This document shows positions 1 through 7,761 of a stretch of DNA of 14,820 nt, in pieces (the stretch's first letter is position 1; each line of letters starts with the position of its first letter). The notes under the pieces are model-generated. The model saw only the letters and a program-made list of their open reading frames with translations, had not been told where the DNA came from and did not search any database. This DNA comes from Desulfurococcales archaeon (GTDB taxonomy: Archaea; Thermoproteota; Thermoprotei_A; Sulfolobales; Ignicoccaceae): assembly GCA_015521275.1 (NCBI GenBank), contig WAOJ01000140.1, positions 1-14,820 of the forward strand. Direction: 5' to 3'. Both the position numbers and the translations under genes were made by a program.

Positions 1-387
1 ATGATAAGGAATTTGGACGTCCTTAGGAGGTTCCGCTACGGCCTAATATTCGTGGACGACGTAGATTCGGTCTTGAAGAGTCCCAAGAACGTGGACAGGA
101 TATTAATGCTCTTGGGCTTAGACGAAGAAGACATAAAGACGTTGGAAGAATTGGATAGAGAGCTGGAGTCCTTAAATAGGAGGCTGATATTCGTCCAGCC
201 CGTAAGCCCGGAGAGGGTCGAGAAGAGGAAGGAAATATTGAGAAGGATAAAGGAGTTGGAGGCTAAGGTGGAAGGGTTGAGGAAGAAGGTAACTGGCTCA
301 GTGGTAGTATCCTCAGCTACCGGCAAGGCGAGGGGGAAGAGGGTTAGGCTGTTCACAAGGCTTCTCTCCTTCACACCCGGAGGCTAG
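1..387 (+). CDS. rgy: Reverse gyrase, helicase RecA1 part (5' partial, ends at a frame break)
   Basis: This is the end of the first RecA-like helicase domain of reverse gyrase, the enzyme that adds positive supercoils to DNA in hyperthermophiles. Its start lies left of the window; the ATG at base 1 is probably an internal methionine. Residues 17-22 carry the Walker B-like FVDDVD motif, followed by the family-typical LKSPKNVDRIL stretch. Residues 41-97 are a charged helical, probably coiled-coil insert. SSATG at 104-108 is helicase motif III, and the ARGKRVRLFTRLLSF run leads towards the second RecA domain. The frame then stops at TAG (385-387), where the family would continue into a GLRNVVDSY-like segment; that segment is present immediately downstream in another frame. 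The family assignment is firm. Whether this is a true split gene, a frameshifted pseudogene, recoding or a sequence error cannot be told from the sequence alone. Confidence 0.9.
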   Translation: MIRNLDVLRRFRYGLIFVDDVDSVLKSPKNVDRILMLLGLDEEDIKTLEELDRELESLNRRLIFVQPVSPERVEKRKEILRRIKELEAKVEGLRKKVTGSVVVSSATGKARGKRVRLFTRLLSFTPGG

Positions 388-404
388 GGGAAGGGCTTAG
401 GAAC
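348..404 (+). other. Reverse gyrase frame break
   Basis: The family's protein sequence passes here from one reading frame to another. Frame 1 is closed by TAG at 385-387, while the downstream frame is closed on its left by TAG at 345-347, so the switch must lie between about 348 and 387. Re-reading one base at GGC/CTA would give GGLGEGLRNVV, a natural linker without loss of residues. No clear X-XXY-YYZ slippery heptamer is seen. A weak purine-rich stretch (387-395) could serve as a ribosome site for GTG 405. Confidence 0.85.
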
Positions 405-3233
405 GTGGTAGATTCGTATACTAAGGAGAAGGGTTACGTTGAAATAGTAAAAACCTTGGGAAAGGGAGGATTAGTGTTCGTACCCGTCGACTGGGGCAGA
501 GAGGGAGCTGAGAGGGTAGCTGAGGAGCTCAGGTCCGTCGGGATAAGGGCTGAGGCGGTTACCTCTGAGAGGGCAAAGGCGATAGAGCTGTTCGCCCAAG
601 GGGAGCTGGACGTCCTAGTGGGAGTCGCGACCCATTACGGGGTCTTGGTGAGAGGAATAGACCTACCTCACGTAATAAGGTACGCCGTATTTACAGCTGT
701 ACCGAGGTTCAAGTTCAAGCTTAGGCTAGAAGAGCCCAACCCCTTCGCAATATATAGGTTGTTGAACGTAGCGGCTAACGTCGTCCAAGACAAGGACGTT
801 GAGGCGTTGCTCAAGAGGCTTAGGAGGTGGATGAGGGAGCTGAGCCCCATTACGCTTAGGAGCATAGAGGAGAAGTTGAAGGAAGGCAAAGCCGAGAGCC
901 CGGCAGAGAAGGACTTTATGGAAGCGTACAAGAAAGTTAAGGAGCTGGTCGAAAACGAGGAGTTCTTGGAAAAGGTAAAGGAAGCGGGGGAGTATGAGGT
1001 TAGGAGAGAGGGGGAAGAGCTTTACATATACATACCGGACCCGGCCACCTACCTCCAAGCCTCCGGTAGAACCTCTAGGCTTTACGCTGGGGGGATAACC
1101 AAGGGCTTGTCCGTAGTAGTAGTTGACTCGGAGCCCCTCTTCAGAGGCCTTAGGAGGAGGCTCAAGTGGGCCATAGACCAGTGGTACGAGTTCGAAAGTT
1201 TGGGCTTGGAGAAGCTACTGAAGGAAATAGACGAGGACAGGGAAAAGGTGAGGAAAGTATTGGAAGGAAAGCTGAGCATAGACGAAATAAAGAACCTGAT
1301 GAAAACCATACTGTTAATCGTCGAGTCGCCGAATAAAGCCAGAACAATATCAAGCTTCTTCGGGAGGCCCTCGGTCAGAACCATAGGGAACTTGAGGGTC
1401 TATGAGATATCCTTGGGAGATAAGTATTTGTACGTGGCTGCCAGCGGCGGCCACGTTTACGACTTGGTGGGAGACAGCGACTTGCCTTGCTACTACAAGG
1501 ACGGCAACTGCTTGTTCAACGGCTTAGAGGTTGGGGAGAGGGTAATTCACGTAACCACTTCAATAAAGAGGTGCTTGGCTTGCGGCCACCAGTTCTCGGA
1601 GGACATGAACTCTTGTCCCCGGTGCGGGTCCCCCTTCCTAAAGGATTCTAAGGATATAATTGAGGGATTGAGGAAGATAGCGGAAGAGGTCGACCTAGTC
1701 CTAATAGGCACGGACCCGGATACTGAAGGAGAGAAAATAGGGTGGGACGTTAGGAACCTAATAATGCCGTTCTCCAAGAAGGTAATGAGAGCCGAGTTCC
1801 ACGAGGTAACTAAGAGGGCTATATTGGAAGCAATAAACAACCCCAAGGAGTTCAACCTAAACATGGTTAAGTCCCAAATGCTCAGGAGAGCGGAAGATAG
1901 GTTAATAGGCTATACCCTAAGCCCCAAGCTCTGGTTCGAGTTCTGGCCTTGGTTCTGCACCTCCTGCTGGCCGAAGAGGGTCTCGAAGGAAATTGAAATG
2001 AAGATATTGGAAAGCTTGATGGAGTCTTGTGATCCGAGAGAGGTTATGAGGGAGTTCCAAAGCGCTTGTTCTCCTACTAGGAACTTGTCCGCCGGAAGGG
2101 TCCAGACTCCGGTCTTGGGGTGGATAATAGAGAGGTACGAAGCCTATAACGCCTCTAAGGTTAGGAGGTGGACCTTAGTTCTGGAAGGACCTAAGGAGTG
2201 GACCTTGGAGGTTTGGGAGGACGAACTAGGAATAACTGCCAGGAGGCCCAAGGAGCTTTTAGGAGCTGAGGTAAGGGTTGAGATAATTGAAGAAAGGGTT
2301 GAGGAAAGGAACCCGTTGCCTCCCTTTACCACAGACACCCTCTTGGAGGAAGCAGACAAGAGGCTCAAGCTTGACGCATCAACCACGATGAAGCTGGCCC
2401 AAGACCTCTTCGAGATGGGCTTCATAACGTACCACAGAACCGACAGCACCAGAGTTTCTGATGTGGGCATTCAAGTGGCTAAGGAATGGATAAGCGAGAG
2501 GTTTGGAGAACAAGAGTTCGTGCCCAGGAGGTGGGGAGAGGGAGGGGCTCATGAGGCAATAAGGCCGACCAAGCCCTTGGACGTGAACGAATTGATCGAA
2601 ATGATAGAGGAAGGGGAAATAGTTACCGCTAAGGAGCTGACCAGGAGGCACTTGGCCCTTTACGACTTAATATTTAGGAGGTTCATGGCCTCTCAGATGA
2701 GGCCCGCTAAGGTAAAGGTCGTCAAGTACCGGATATCTCTGAACGGCTCTTACTTGGAAAGGGAGGCCGTTGCGGAGGTGTTGGAAGAGGGCTTCCTAAA
2801 GGTTTACGAAGCCATAAGGCCCGAAGAAGTCCCGGAGCCCGGAAGCTACTCCGTGAAGGAGGCCAAGGCTCTCAAGAGGCCTAAGCTCACCTTGCCCAGC
2901 CAAGCGGAGGTAATAGCAATGATGAAGGAGAGAGGCTTGGGGAGGCCGAGCACTTATGCAAAGATAGTCTCGACGTTGTTGGAGAGGAGGTACGTGATGG
3001 AGGTTGGGAGGTCTAGGAAGTTAGTGCCCACTAGGAGGGGCATAGGAGTGTATAGGTACTTTACCGTGGTCAGGAAGGACTTTAGGCCCTTGGTGAGCGA
3101 GGAGAGGACGAGGCAGCTGGAGAGGTATATGGACGAGGTAGCGGAGGGGAAGAGGGACTACTGGCAAGTAATAGAAGAGATACTCAAGGAGACTCGGTGG
3201 ATACCCGTGAAGGGCTCGCCTTTAATGCCTTGA
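405..3233 (+). CDS. rgy: Reverse gyrase, RecA2 helicase domain plus topoisomerase IA module
   Basis: This 942-codon frame (GTG at 405 if it starts separately) holds the rest of reverse gyrase. Residues 1-100 and 205-245 are the second RecA-like domain, with motif VI QASGR at 218-222. The topoisomerase IA half starts near residue 299: TOPRIM glutamate E307 in IVESPNKA, a zinc ribbon C390-C393-C404-C407, and the TDPDTEG metal-binding motif at 436-442. The DNA-cleaving tyrosine is Y676 in ITYHRTDSTR. NLSAGRVQTPVLGW, AHEAIRPT and GLGRPSTYAKI are further topoisomerase IA signatures. Upstream, the same frame is open back to a stop at 345-347 and reads GEGLRNVVDSY across 387-419, so it joins the preceding frame by a one-base shift (-1 or equivalent). 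All active-site motifs are intact, and the long open frame argues against an old pseudogene. The last 50 bases overlap the convergent helicase gene. Confidence 0.93.
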   Translation: MVDSYTKEKGYVEIVKTLGKGGLVFVPVDWGREGAERVAEELRSVGIRAEAVTSERAKAIELFAQGELDVLVGVATHYGVLVRGIDLPHVIRYAVFTAVPRFKFKLRLEEPNPFAIYRLLNVAANVVQDKDVEALLKRLRRWMRELSPITLRSIEEKLKEGKAESPAEKDFMEAYKKVKELVENEEFLEKVKEAGEYEVRREGEELYIYIPDPATYLQASGRTSRLYAGGITKGLSVVVVDSEPLFRGLRRRLKWAIDQWYEFESLGLEKLLKEIDEDREKVRKVLEGKLSIDEIKNLMKTILLIVESPNKARTISSFFGRPSVRTIGNLRVYEISLGDKYLYVAASGGHVYDLVGDSDLPCYYKDGNCLFNGLEVGERVIHVTTSIKRCLACGHQFSEDMNSCPRCGSPFLKDSKDIIEGLRKIAEEVDLVLIGTDPDTEGEKIGWDVRNLIMPFSKKVMRAEFHEVTKRAILEAINNPKEFNLNMVKSQMLRRAEDRLIGYTLSPKLWFEFWPWFCTSCWPKRVSKEIEMKILESLMESCDPREVMREFQSACSPTRNLSAGRVQTPVLGWIIERYEAYNASKVRRWTLVLEGPKEWTLEVWEDELGITARRPKELLGAEVRVEIIEERVEERNPLPPFTTDTLLEEADKRLKLDASTTMKLAQDLFEMGFITYHRTDSTRVSDVGIQVAKEWISERFGEQEFVPRRWGEGGAHEAIRPTKPLDVNELIEMIEEGEIVTAKELTRRHLALYDLIFRRFMASQMRPAKVKVVKYRISLNGSYLEREAVAEVLEEGFLKVYEAIRPEEVPEPGSYSVKEAKALKRPKLTLPSQAEVIAMMKERGLGRPSTYAKIVSTLLERRYVMEVGRSRKLVPTRRGIGVYRYFTVVRKDFRPLVSEERTRQLERYMDEVAEGKRDYWQVIEEILKETRWIPVKGSPLMP

Positions 3234-6042
3234 ACCTTTTGTACGCTTCCTCCATCGCTATCAAATAGTCCTTGATGTCCTTTGGCTCCATCCCCAATGC
3301 CTCGGCTATAGCCTTCAAGCTCAAGGAGTCCAGCTTAAATTCCCTCTTCAATGCCCTGTACAAGTTAACTACCTTGCCCTTCGTTGCTGACCTCAAGAAC
3401 TCGCTGAAAACCAGAGGATGCTTTCTCAAGAACCTCTCCAAGGAGTTTTCCGGCTCAAAGAACACTACGGTATCCTTGAATAGGTCTATGAGCTTCAACA
3501 TGTCGGGTGGCTTGCTTATGGTTATGGTGCTTATTTCCCCGTTCCTCAAGACGTGGACCTCGTTCCCGTCTATTAGCACGTAAGAGGCCCTCTCCTCCAC
3601 GGGCTCCGCCTCGCTCAGCTTCCTCAAAGCCTCAATCCCTTCTCCAGCGAGCTCTCTGGCTAAAGCCTCTGCCTCCCTCTTCAAGCTCTCCCAGTTCCCC
3701 TTCTTCAAGTACTCGTTTATTGCAGAATAGTTTATCATTAAGGCTATTAGCTCGGTGAGCTTGTCGTGCTTGTGCTTCCTCACCTTTTCCGCGACCTCCC
3801 TCCAGTCCAACGACTTTAGCAAGCCAGAGGCTTGGGCCTCCCATATGGCCAACTCTTTCTGGAAGGTCCCGGTTACCGCGAACATTATTTCAGTTATGTC
3901 CATAGCGTCCTGAACCCTTAACACAGCTAAGGTATAAGCCATTGCAGCCTCCAGCTTCCACTCGTCCCACTTGGGGTCCAAGGAGTAAGACTTACCGTAG
4001 GTGTAGTCCTCATACTTGCCGTAAACTTGGACGTCCAAAGGTATTTCTTCCCTCTCATATATCGGAATGAAGTTCTTGCCCACCTTCTTGACCTCTGCCT
4101 TCGCTGATTCCACTATCCACTTCACCTCCAACGGCTCCTCGACCAGCTTTCCGAAGCCTCCCTTAGGGGGCCTTACCAAGAGTTCGACCTTAGAGGTGAG
4201 CTTCCCGAACTTGTAATCCTTCTCCGGCCTAGTCCAAGTCTCGCCCCACTTGCTCTTTATTGAATAATACTGCTGAACAGCCTCGAAGGCCCACCTATAG
4301 CTCTTCACCGCCTCTTCCAAGGGCATTTCGATTATTCCCTCTTCGTTTATCTCCACCACTACTGCGTCAGCTGAGTAATCGAAGGAGCCCGGCTGGTAAT
4401 ACTCCACTAACGCCCTCCTTCCTATTTCTTCCAACCTCTTCTTTATCCCGCCCTTGACCAAGTACCTAGCGAAGCCGTAGGGGGGTCCGTACTCGTAGAA
4501 GCCCAAGTTCCTCCAAACCACCTTCCCCTTGGCGGTTACCTCGTCATCCTTGAGCAAGCCTAGCCTTTCTAGTAGCTCCCTCTCGTCCTCCCTCAGTATT
4601 TGGCCCACAAGCGCCTTCCACAAGCCCGTAAACATCCTGACCCAGTCATTGTTCACGTCCACGTATAGCTTCTCCAAGTCCATCTTGGCCCACTCCAGCA
4701 AGGTTGAGGTCCCATACTTGAGGAGCTTTCTGTCCCACTGCCTATAGGGCAATATTATGGTCTCCGTGAACTCTATGTCCCCCCTCCTCCCCTTCCTCCC
4801 TTCCCTCTGCTTGAACTCCCTCACCGTTTCGGGCAAGCCAACATGAACTACCCTAACCACGTGCCCTATGTCTATTCCTTGGGCCAAAGTTTTGGGAGAT
4901 ATTATTATTTTCATTTCACCCTTCCTAGCCTTCTCCTCTATCTCTTCCCTCCTCCTCTTATTTACCATGTAGTGGTGGCTGGCGACAGTGTCTTGCAAGT
5001 GAGGGGGAAGCCTTTGTCTAACCTCGGACAGCAGCTTCTCAGCTTGCTTAACGGAGGGGACGAAGACCAGCGTTAGGCCGTCTCCCTTACAAAGGGCGTA
5101 TTGGGCAATTATCTCGGCATAATCCATTGAAGGAGATGGGACCTTTATTCCCTTGGATCTCAAGGCTTCAATTACAGCAAATACGTTTTCCTTGAAAACC
5201 TTGAAATCCAGCAACGCATCCTTAACTTCCGGGACCCTCTTAAGTATTTCCCCCTTCTTCTCCTTCACCTTCCTCCAGAGCTTCTCTAAGTCCTTAGCCA
5301 GCACTACGTATCCTCTATTCTCTACCTTGAAGGGCTTGCCGGTAACTATTGCGGTCTCCCTCCCAGTTATGTCCTCCAAGAGCTTTGCGACGGCTTCGGC
5401 GTTCCCCAAGGTTGCGGTCAGGAGGACCACTTGGGGAGGCTTTTCCTTAAACATCGAAATTATCTCTATCATACCCATTATTACCGAGGTGCCGTGGGAA
5501 CCGTAGAAGTCTAGCTCGTCGAAGACCAAGAGGTCCACTTGCCTCAAGAAGTCCCTCAAGTAGCCCCTCCTCTCCGCTATCCTCTTCAAGTCTTGCATTA
5601 GGAAGGCTGGGTTTGTCGCTACTATTTTTACCTCGCTCAAGTCCCTAATTTCCTTAGCTGTCCTCGAGTCAACCTTTACCACGGCTTCGGGCATTCCAAG
5701 CTCTGAGAAGTACTCCTTGAGCCTCCGGAGCTGGTCAGCTGAGAGGGCTAGGGTTGGGTAAACGGCCAAGACCTTCAAGCCGCCCCTTATAGCGGCTAAG
5801 GCCCAAGCCTCCGTCTTCCCGGAGCCCGTTCCGGCCACCAATATTACGTTCTTCCCCTCCTCTATTGCCTCAATGCTTTCCACTTGATGCTTGTAGAGCC
5901 TCAAGCCCCTCAGCTTCCTTATTGGAACTATTTCGTCTGCCCTCACGTTGCTTATCTCGGGCTCGCTGGGCTCTTCCCTATAGCTCTCGAAGGAGTAGCC
6001 TAGCCTGCTCAGTATTTCCTCGCTGTCACAAGGCCTCAGCAT
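3184..6042 (-). CDS. SF2 DEAD/DEAH-type helicase with degenerate exonuclease-like C-terminus
   Basis: This is a 952-residue ATP-dependent nucleic-acid helicase of superfamily 2, close in motif style to the YprA/MrfA-like (COG1205) and Lhr-type groups. Visible motifs are a Q-like KHQVESIEAI at 51-60, Walker A AGTGSGKT (70-77), TNPAFLM (143-149), Walker B DELD (175-178), LLTATLG (207-213), motif V LAQGIDIG (386-393) and motif VI QREGRKGRRG (412-421). Residues 430-810 are a long family-specific region without recognised domains. Only two cysteines are seen (residues 5 and 318), so the four-cysteine metal cluster known from MrfA-type helicases is absent. Residues about 819-935 resemble a DEDD/PolB-type exonuclease fold, with LYRALKREFKLDSLSLKAIA as the most typical part, but most catalytic acids appear missing. 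ATG 6042 is preferred over GTG 6045 because AGGAGG lies 5 bases before it. The DNA substrate and role are unknown; repair or recombination is likely. Confidence 0.85.
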   Translation of the reverse strand: MLRPCDSEEILSRLGYSFESYREEPSEPEISNVRADEIVPIRKLRGLRLYKHQVESIEAIEEGKNVILVAGTGSGKTEAWALAAIRGGLKVLAVYPTLALSADQLRRLKEYFSELGMPEAVVKVDSRTAKEIRDLSEVKIVATNPAFLMQDLKRIAERRGYLRDFLRQVDLLVFDELDFYGSHGTSVIMGMIEIISMFKEKPPQVVLLTATLGNAEAVAKLLEDITGRETAIVTGKPFKVENRGYVVLAKDLEKLWRKVKEKKGEILKRVPEVKDALLDFKVFKENVFAVIEALRSKGIKVPSPSMDYAEIIAQYALCKGDGLTLVFVPSVKQAEKLLSEVRQRLPPHLQDTVASHHYMVNKRRREEIEEKARKGEMKIIISPKTLAQGIDIGHVVRVVHVGLPETVREFKQREGRKGRRGDIEFTETIILPYRQWDRKLLKYGTSTLLEWAKMDLEKLYVDVNNDWVRMFTGLWKALVGQILREDERELLERLGLLKDDEVTAKGKVVWRNLGFYEYGPPYGFARYLVKGGIKKRLEEIGRRALVEYYQPGSFDYSADAVVVEINEEGIIEMPLEEAVKSYRWAFEAVQQYYSIKSKWGETWTRPEKDYKFGKLTSKVELLVRPPKGGFGKLVEEPLEVKWIVESAKAEVKKVGKNFIPIYEREEIPLDVQVYGKYEDYTYGKSYSLDPKWDEWKLEAAMAYTLAVLRVQDAMDITEIMFAVTGTFQKELAIWEAQASGLLKSLDWREVAEKVRKHKHDKLTELIALMINYSAINEYLKKGNWESLKREAEALARELAGEGIEALRKLSEAEPVEERASYVLIDGNEVHVLRNGEISTITISKPPDMLKLIDLFKDTVVFFEPENSLERFLRKHPLVFSEFLRSATKGKVVNLYRALKREFKLDSLSLKAIAEALGMEPKDIKDYLIAMEEAYKRFKALKASPSRVSTESP

Positions 6043-6071
6043 CACTGCCTCCTAACGGGTAAGCAACCCAT

Positions 6072-6080
6072 GAATAAAAG
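6072..6080. promoter_or_regulatory. Possible TATA element in the divergent helicase/tatD gap
   Basis: The 66-base gap between the divergent starts at 6042 and 6109 contains CTTTTATTC on the minus strand (GAATAAAAG on plus). It lies about 35 bases from the helicase ATG and about 33 from the tatD GTG, so it could serve either direction as an archaeal TATA box. An adjacent inverted repeat, GGGT-aagca-ACCC at 6057-6069, could be an operator or chance. Assigned by motif and spacing only. Confidence 0.35.
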
Positions 6081-6108
6081 GTAAGGGCTGGGAGAAGAGG
6101 GGGTTTGA

Positions 6109-6825
6109 GTGTATTTAGACGCCCACGTCCACCTCCACGAAGATCCCTCAATGAAGAATGAAATACCAATAATAATAGCAGTCTCGGACGACTTGGAGAG
6201 TTCCAAGAAAACGTTGGAGATAGCTGATAACCCTTGTGTTGGAATACACCCTTGGCAAGTGGAAGAGGCTAGCGAAGAAGACCTAAAGGAGTTGGAAAGG
6301 CTCTTGGAGGAAGCATCTTGCATAGGAGAAGTGGGCTTGGACCACAGGTACGTCAAAGATAAGGAAAAGCAACTGAAGTTCTTCGAGAAATTCTTAACTT
6401 GGTCTAAGGAATATGACTTGCCTTTGAACATACATGCCTTGGACGCTTGGAGGGAAGTCTTCGAGCTCTTGCTGAAATATGACGTTAAGAGGGCATACTT
6501 CCACTGGTACAATGGACCCTTGGACTTGATAGAAGAAATAGTAGGTCAAGGGTATTTCATAGGCATAAACGCAGCTTTGAGGATACAGAAGAAACACGCA
6601 AAGGTCTTGGAGAGGACCCCCTTAAAGGCCATACTAACCGAGAGCGACGGCCCTTACAGATACAGGGGATTAAACTTAAGGCCAAAGGAGATACCTTGGT
6701 TGGTCAGGAAAATTGCGGAGGTGAAGGGAACTTCTGAAGAGAACGTGGTTGAAGAGGTATACAAGAACTCGGTCCGGTGGTTGGGGAAGCTGCCGAAGCG
6801 AAACCTCAATGGTGCGTTTTCCTAA
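6109..6825 (+). CDS. TatD-family metal-dependent hydrolase (putative DNase)
   Basis: A 238-residue TIM-barrel amidohydrolase of the TatD type, a family that includes metal-dependent 3'-5' DNases. The expected metal ligands are all visible: HVH at 6-8 near the N-terminus, GIHPW at 45-49, glutamate E74 in GEVGLDH, H109 in NIHA, H132 in YFHW and D180 in TESDGPY. The length is slightly below the usual 250-265 residues, with a compact N-terminal part. The GTG start at 6109 puts the DAHVHLH motif at the very N-terminus as in the family, and GAGGGGG lies a few bases upstream. It is divergent from the helicase gene, so a nucleic-acid repair or turnover role is possible. The substrate cannot be read from sequence, and archaeal members are often annotated only as hydrolases. 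Confidence 0.88.
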   Translation: MYLDAHVHLHEDPSMKNEIPIIIAVSDDLESSKKTLEIADNPCVGIHPWQVEEASEEDLKELERLLEEASCIGEVGLDHRYVKDKEKQLKFFEKFLTWSKEYDLPLNIHALDAWREVFELLLKYDVKRAYFHWYNGPLDLIEEIVGQGYFIGINAALRIQKKHAKVLERTPLKAILTESDGPYRYRGLNLRPKEIPWLVRKIAEVKGTSEENVVEEVYKNSVRWLGKLPKRNLNGAFS

Positions 6826-6861
6826 TTAAGGGAGTTCGATTCGGAAGAGTAGGCATTAAGG

Positions 6862-7488
6862 ATGGAGACGCTTAAAGCAGTAATTGAGCTAGCACTGATC
6901 TATTTGGGCTCTGTAGGGGCGGCCTCTTCGTATTACATATTCTGCAAGCTGAAGGAGATCTACGACATAACGGACGACGTCGGAGTCGAGCTGACGGCTT
7001 GGGGCTTCATGCTCATGGCATTCGGACTGTTAATAGAGACGTTAGTCCATGTAGCCCACTTGTATAAGGCGGTTTATGGTTCTACGTTGAACTTGCCCTT
7101 GTTCATAAATATTCATGGGAACGCGTTCTGTCCCTTGCCTCCGGCCCTCTTCTTGATGGCCTACACGCTCTACTTCAGTGGCGTTTACGTCTCCAACAAG
7201 CTCGGTCGTTTAGCGCTGTCTCTCGCCCCAGCTACGTTATTGGCTGGCATATTAGGCGAGATAAATTCCCTAATGATCTTAATGTTATTATTAGCGTTCA
7301 TTTACTCGTTCGAAAACAAGAATAAAAAGTTTCTGACCTTCTTCAGCATCCTAATACTCTCCCACTTGGCCGCCATGGTTGGAATTCTGAATGCGCGAAA
7401 CATGTTTGAGTTCTTGAAGCTAGCCTTTGCCTTGAGATCCCTAGCGCCGACGGTGCTGCTCTATATGGTTATGAGGAGAAAGGGGTGA
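6862..7488 (+). CDS. Uncharacterised seven-helix membrane protein
   Basis: A 208-residue protein I do not recognise. It has about seven hydrophobic segments (roughly residues 6-30, 44-70, 89-110, 115-131, 135-151, 157-176 and 183-204), so it is an integral membrane protein. Several histidines lie in or near helices (H63, H66, H85, H168), with H63 and H66 spaced as one helix turn; they could bind a metal or haem, but that is speculation. A conserved-looking loop reads NIHGNAFCPLPPA at 83-95. No signal peptide or known catalytic motif is seen. The gene starts 36 bases after tatD and ends 6 bases before a small winged-helix gene, whose ribosome site (GGGGTGA) overlaps this stop codon. The pair is therefore probably translated together, and the partner may control it or sense through it. 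Confidence 0.75.
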   Translation: METLKAVIELALIYLGSVGAASSYYIFCKLKEIYDITDDVGVELTAWGFMLMAFGLLIETLVHVAHLYKAVYGSTLNLPLFINIHGNAFCPLPPALFLMAYTLYFSGVYVSNKLGRLALSLAPATLLAGILGEINSLMILMLLLAFIYSFENKNKKFLTFFSILILSHLAAMVGILNARNMFEFLKLAFALRSLAPTVLLYMVMRRKG

Positions 7489-7494
7489 GAGAAC

Positions 7495-7761
7495 ATGAGG
7501 AAGAGATACCGATCGATAGCGGGAATAATATATGATATACTGAACTGCATAGAGAAGGGCTCTGACACGGTTACTTCCGTGAGCACTTGCGCCAACCTGC
7601 CTTATGACAGGGCTAAAAGCCTAATAGAGAAGCTCATAGAGAAGGGATTCATTGAGAAGAGCCAGAGCAACAAGCTTTACTTGACTGACAAGGGGAAGGC
7701 CGTGGAGAAGAAGCTGGGAGAGCTGAGGGACCTAATGGAGGCCCTAGGCTTCAAGCTATGA
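7495..7761 (+). CDS. Small winged-helix DNA-binding protein
   Basis: An 88-residue protein of the archaeal small winged-helix regulator type. Residues about 8-22 (IAGIIYDILNCIEKG) form helix 1. A helix-turn-helix covers about 27-52 (ending RAKSLIEKLIEKG), and the wing and last strand read FIEKSQSNKLYLTDKGKAV, typical of these predicted regulators. The C-terminal helix (68-85) could dimerise. There is no ligand-binding domain. The gene follows the seven-helix membrane protein gene by 6 bases and is probably co-translated with it, suggesting autoregulation of the pair, though this is inference. Its last 11 bases overlap the tail of the convergent kinase gene. Confidence 0.8.
   Translation: MRKRYRSIAGIIYDILNCIEKGSDTVTSVSTCANLPYDRAKSLIEKLIEKGFIEKSQSNKLYLTDKGKAVEKKLGELRDLMEALGFKL

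Noticed and set aside
3272..5506. Serine- and leucine-rich open frames on the plus strand opposite the helicase
   Set aside because: They are antisense shadows of a well-supported 952-codon gene, with low-complexity composition and no recognisable domain.
6826..6855. GTTCGATTC-like string resembling a tRNA T-loop
   Set aside because: The flanking bases cannot form the five-pair T-stem, and no anticodon or acceptor arms are present in the 36-base gap.
6862..7761. Possible horizontally acquired segment because of more CGN arginine codons
   Set aside because: Only a few CGN codons are involved, and neighbouring genes (nuoI, reverse gyrase) also use them occasionally; no mobile element, repeat or tRNA border is seen.
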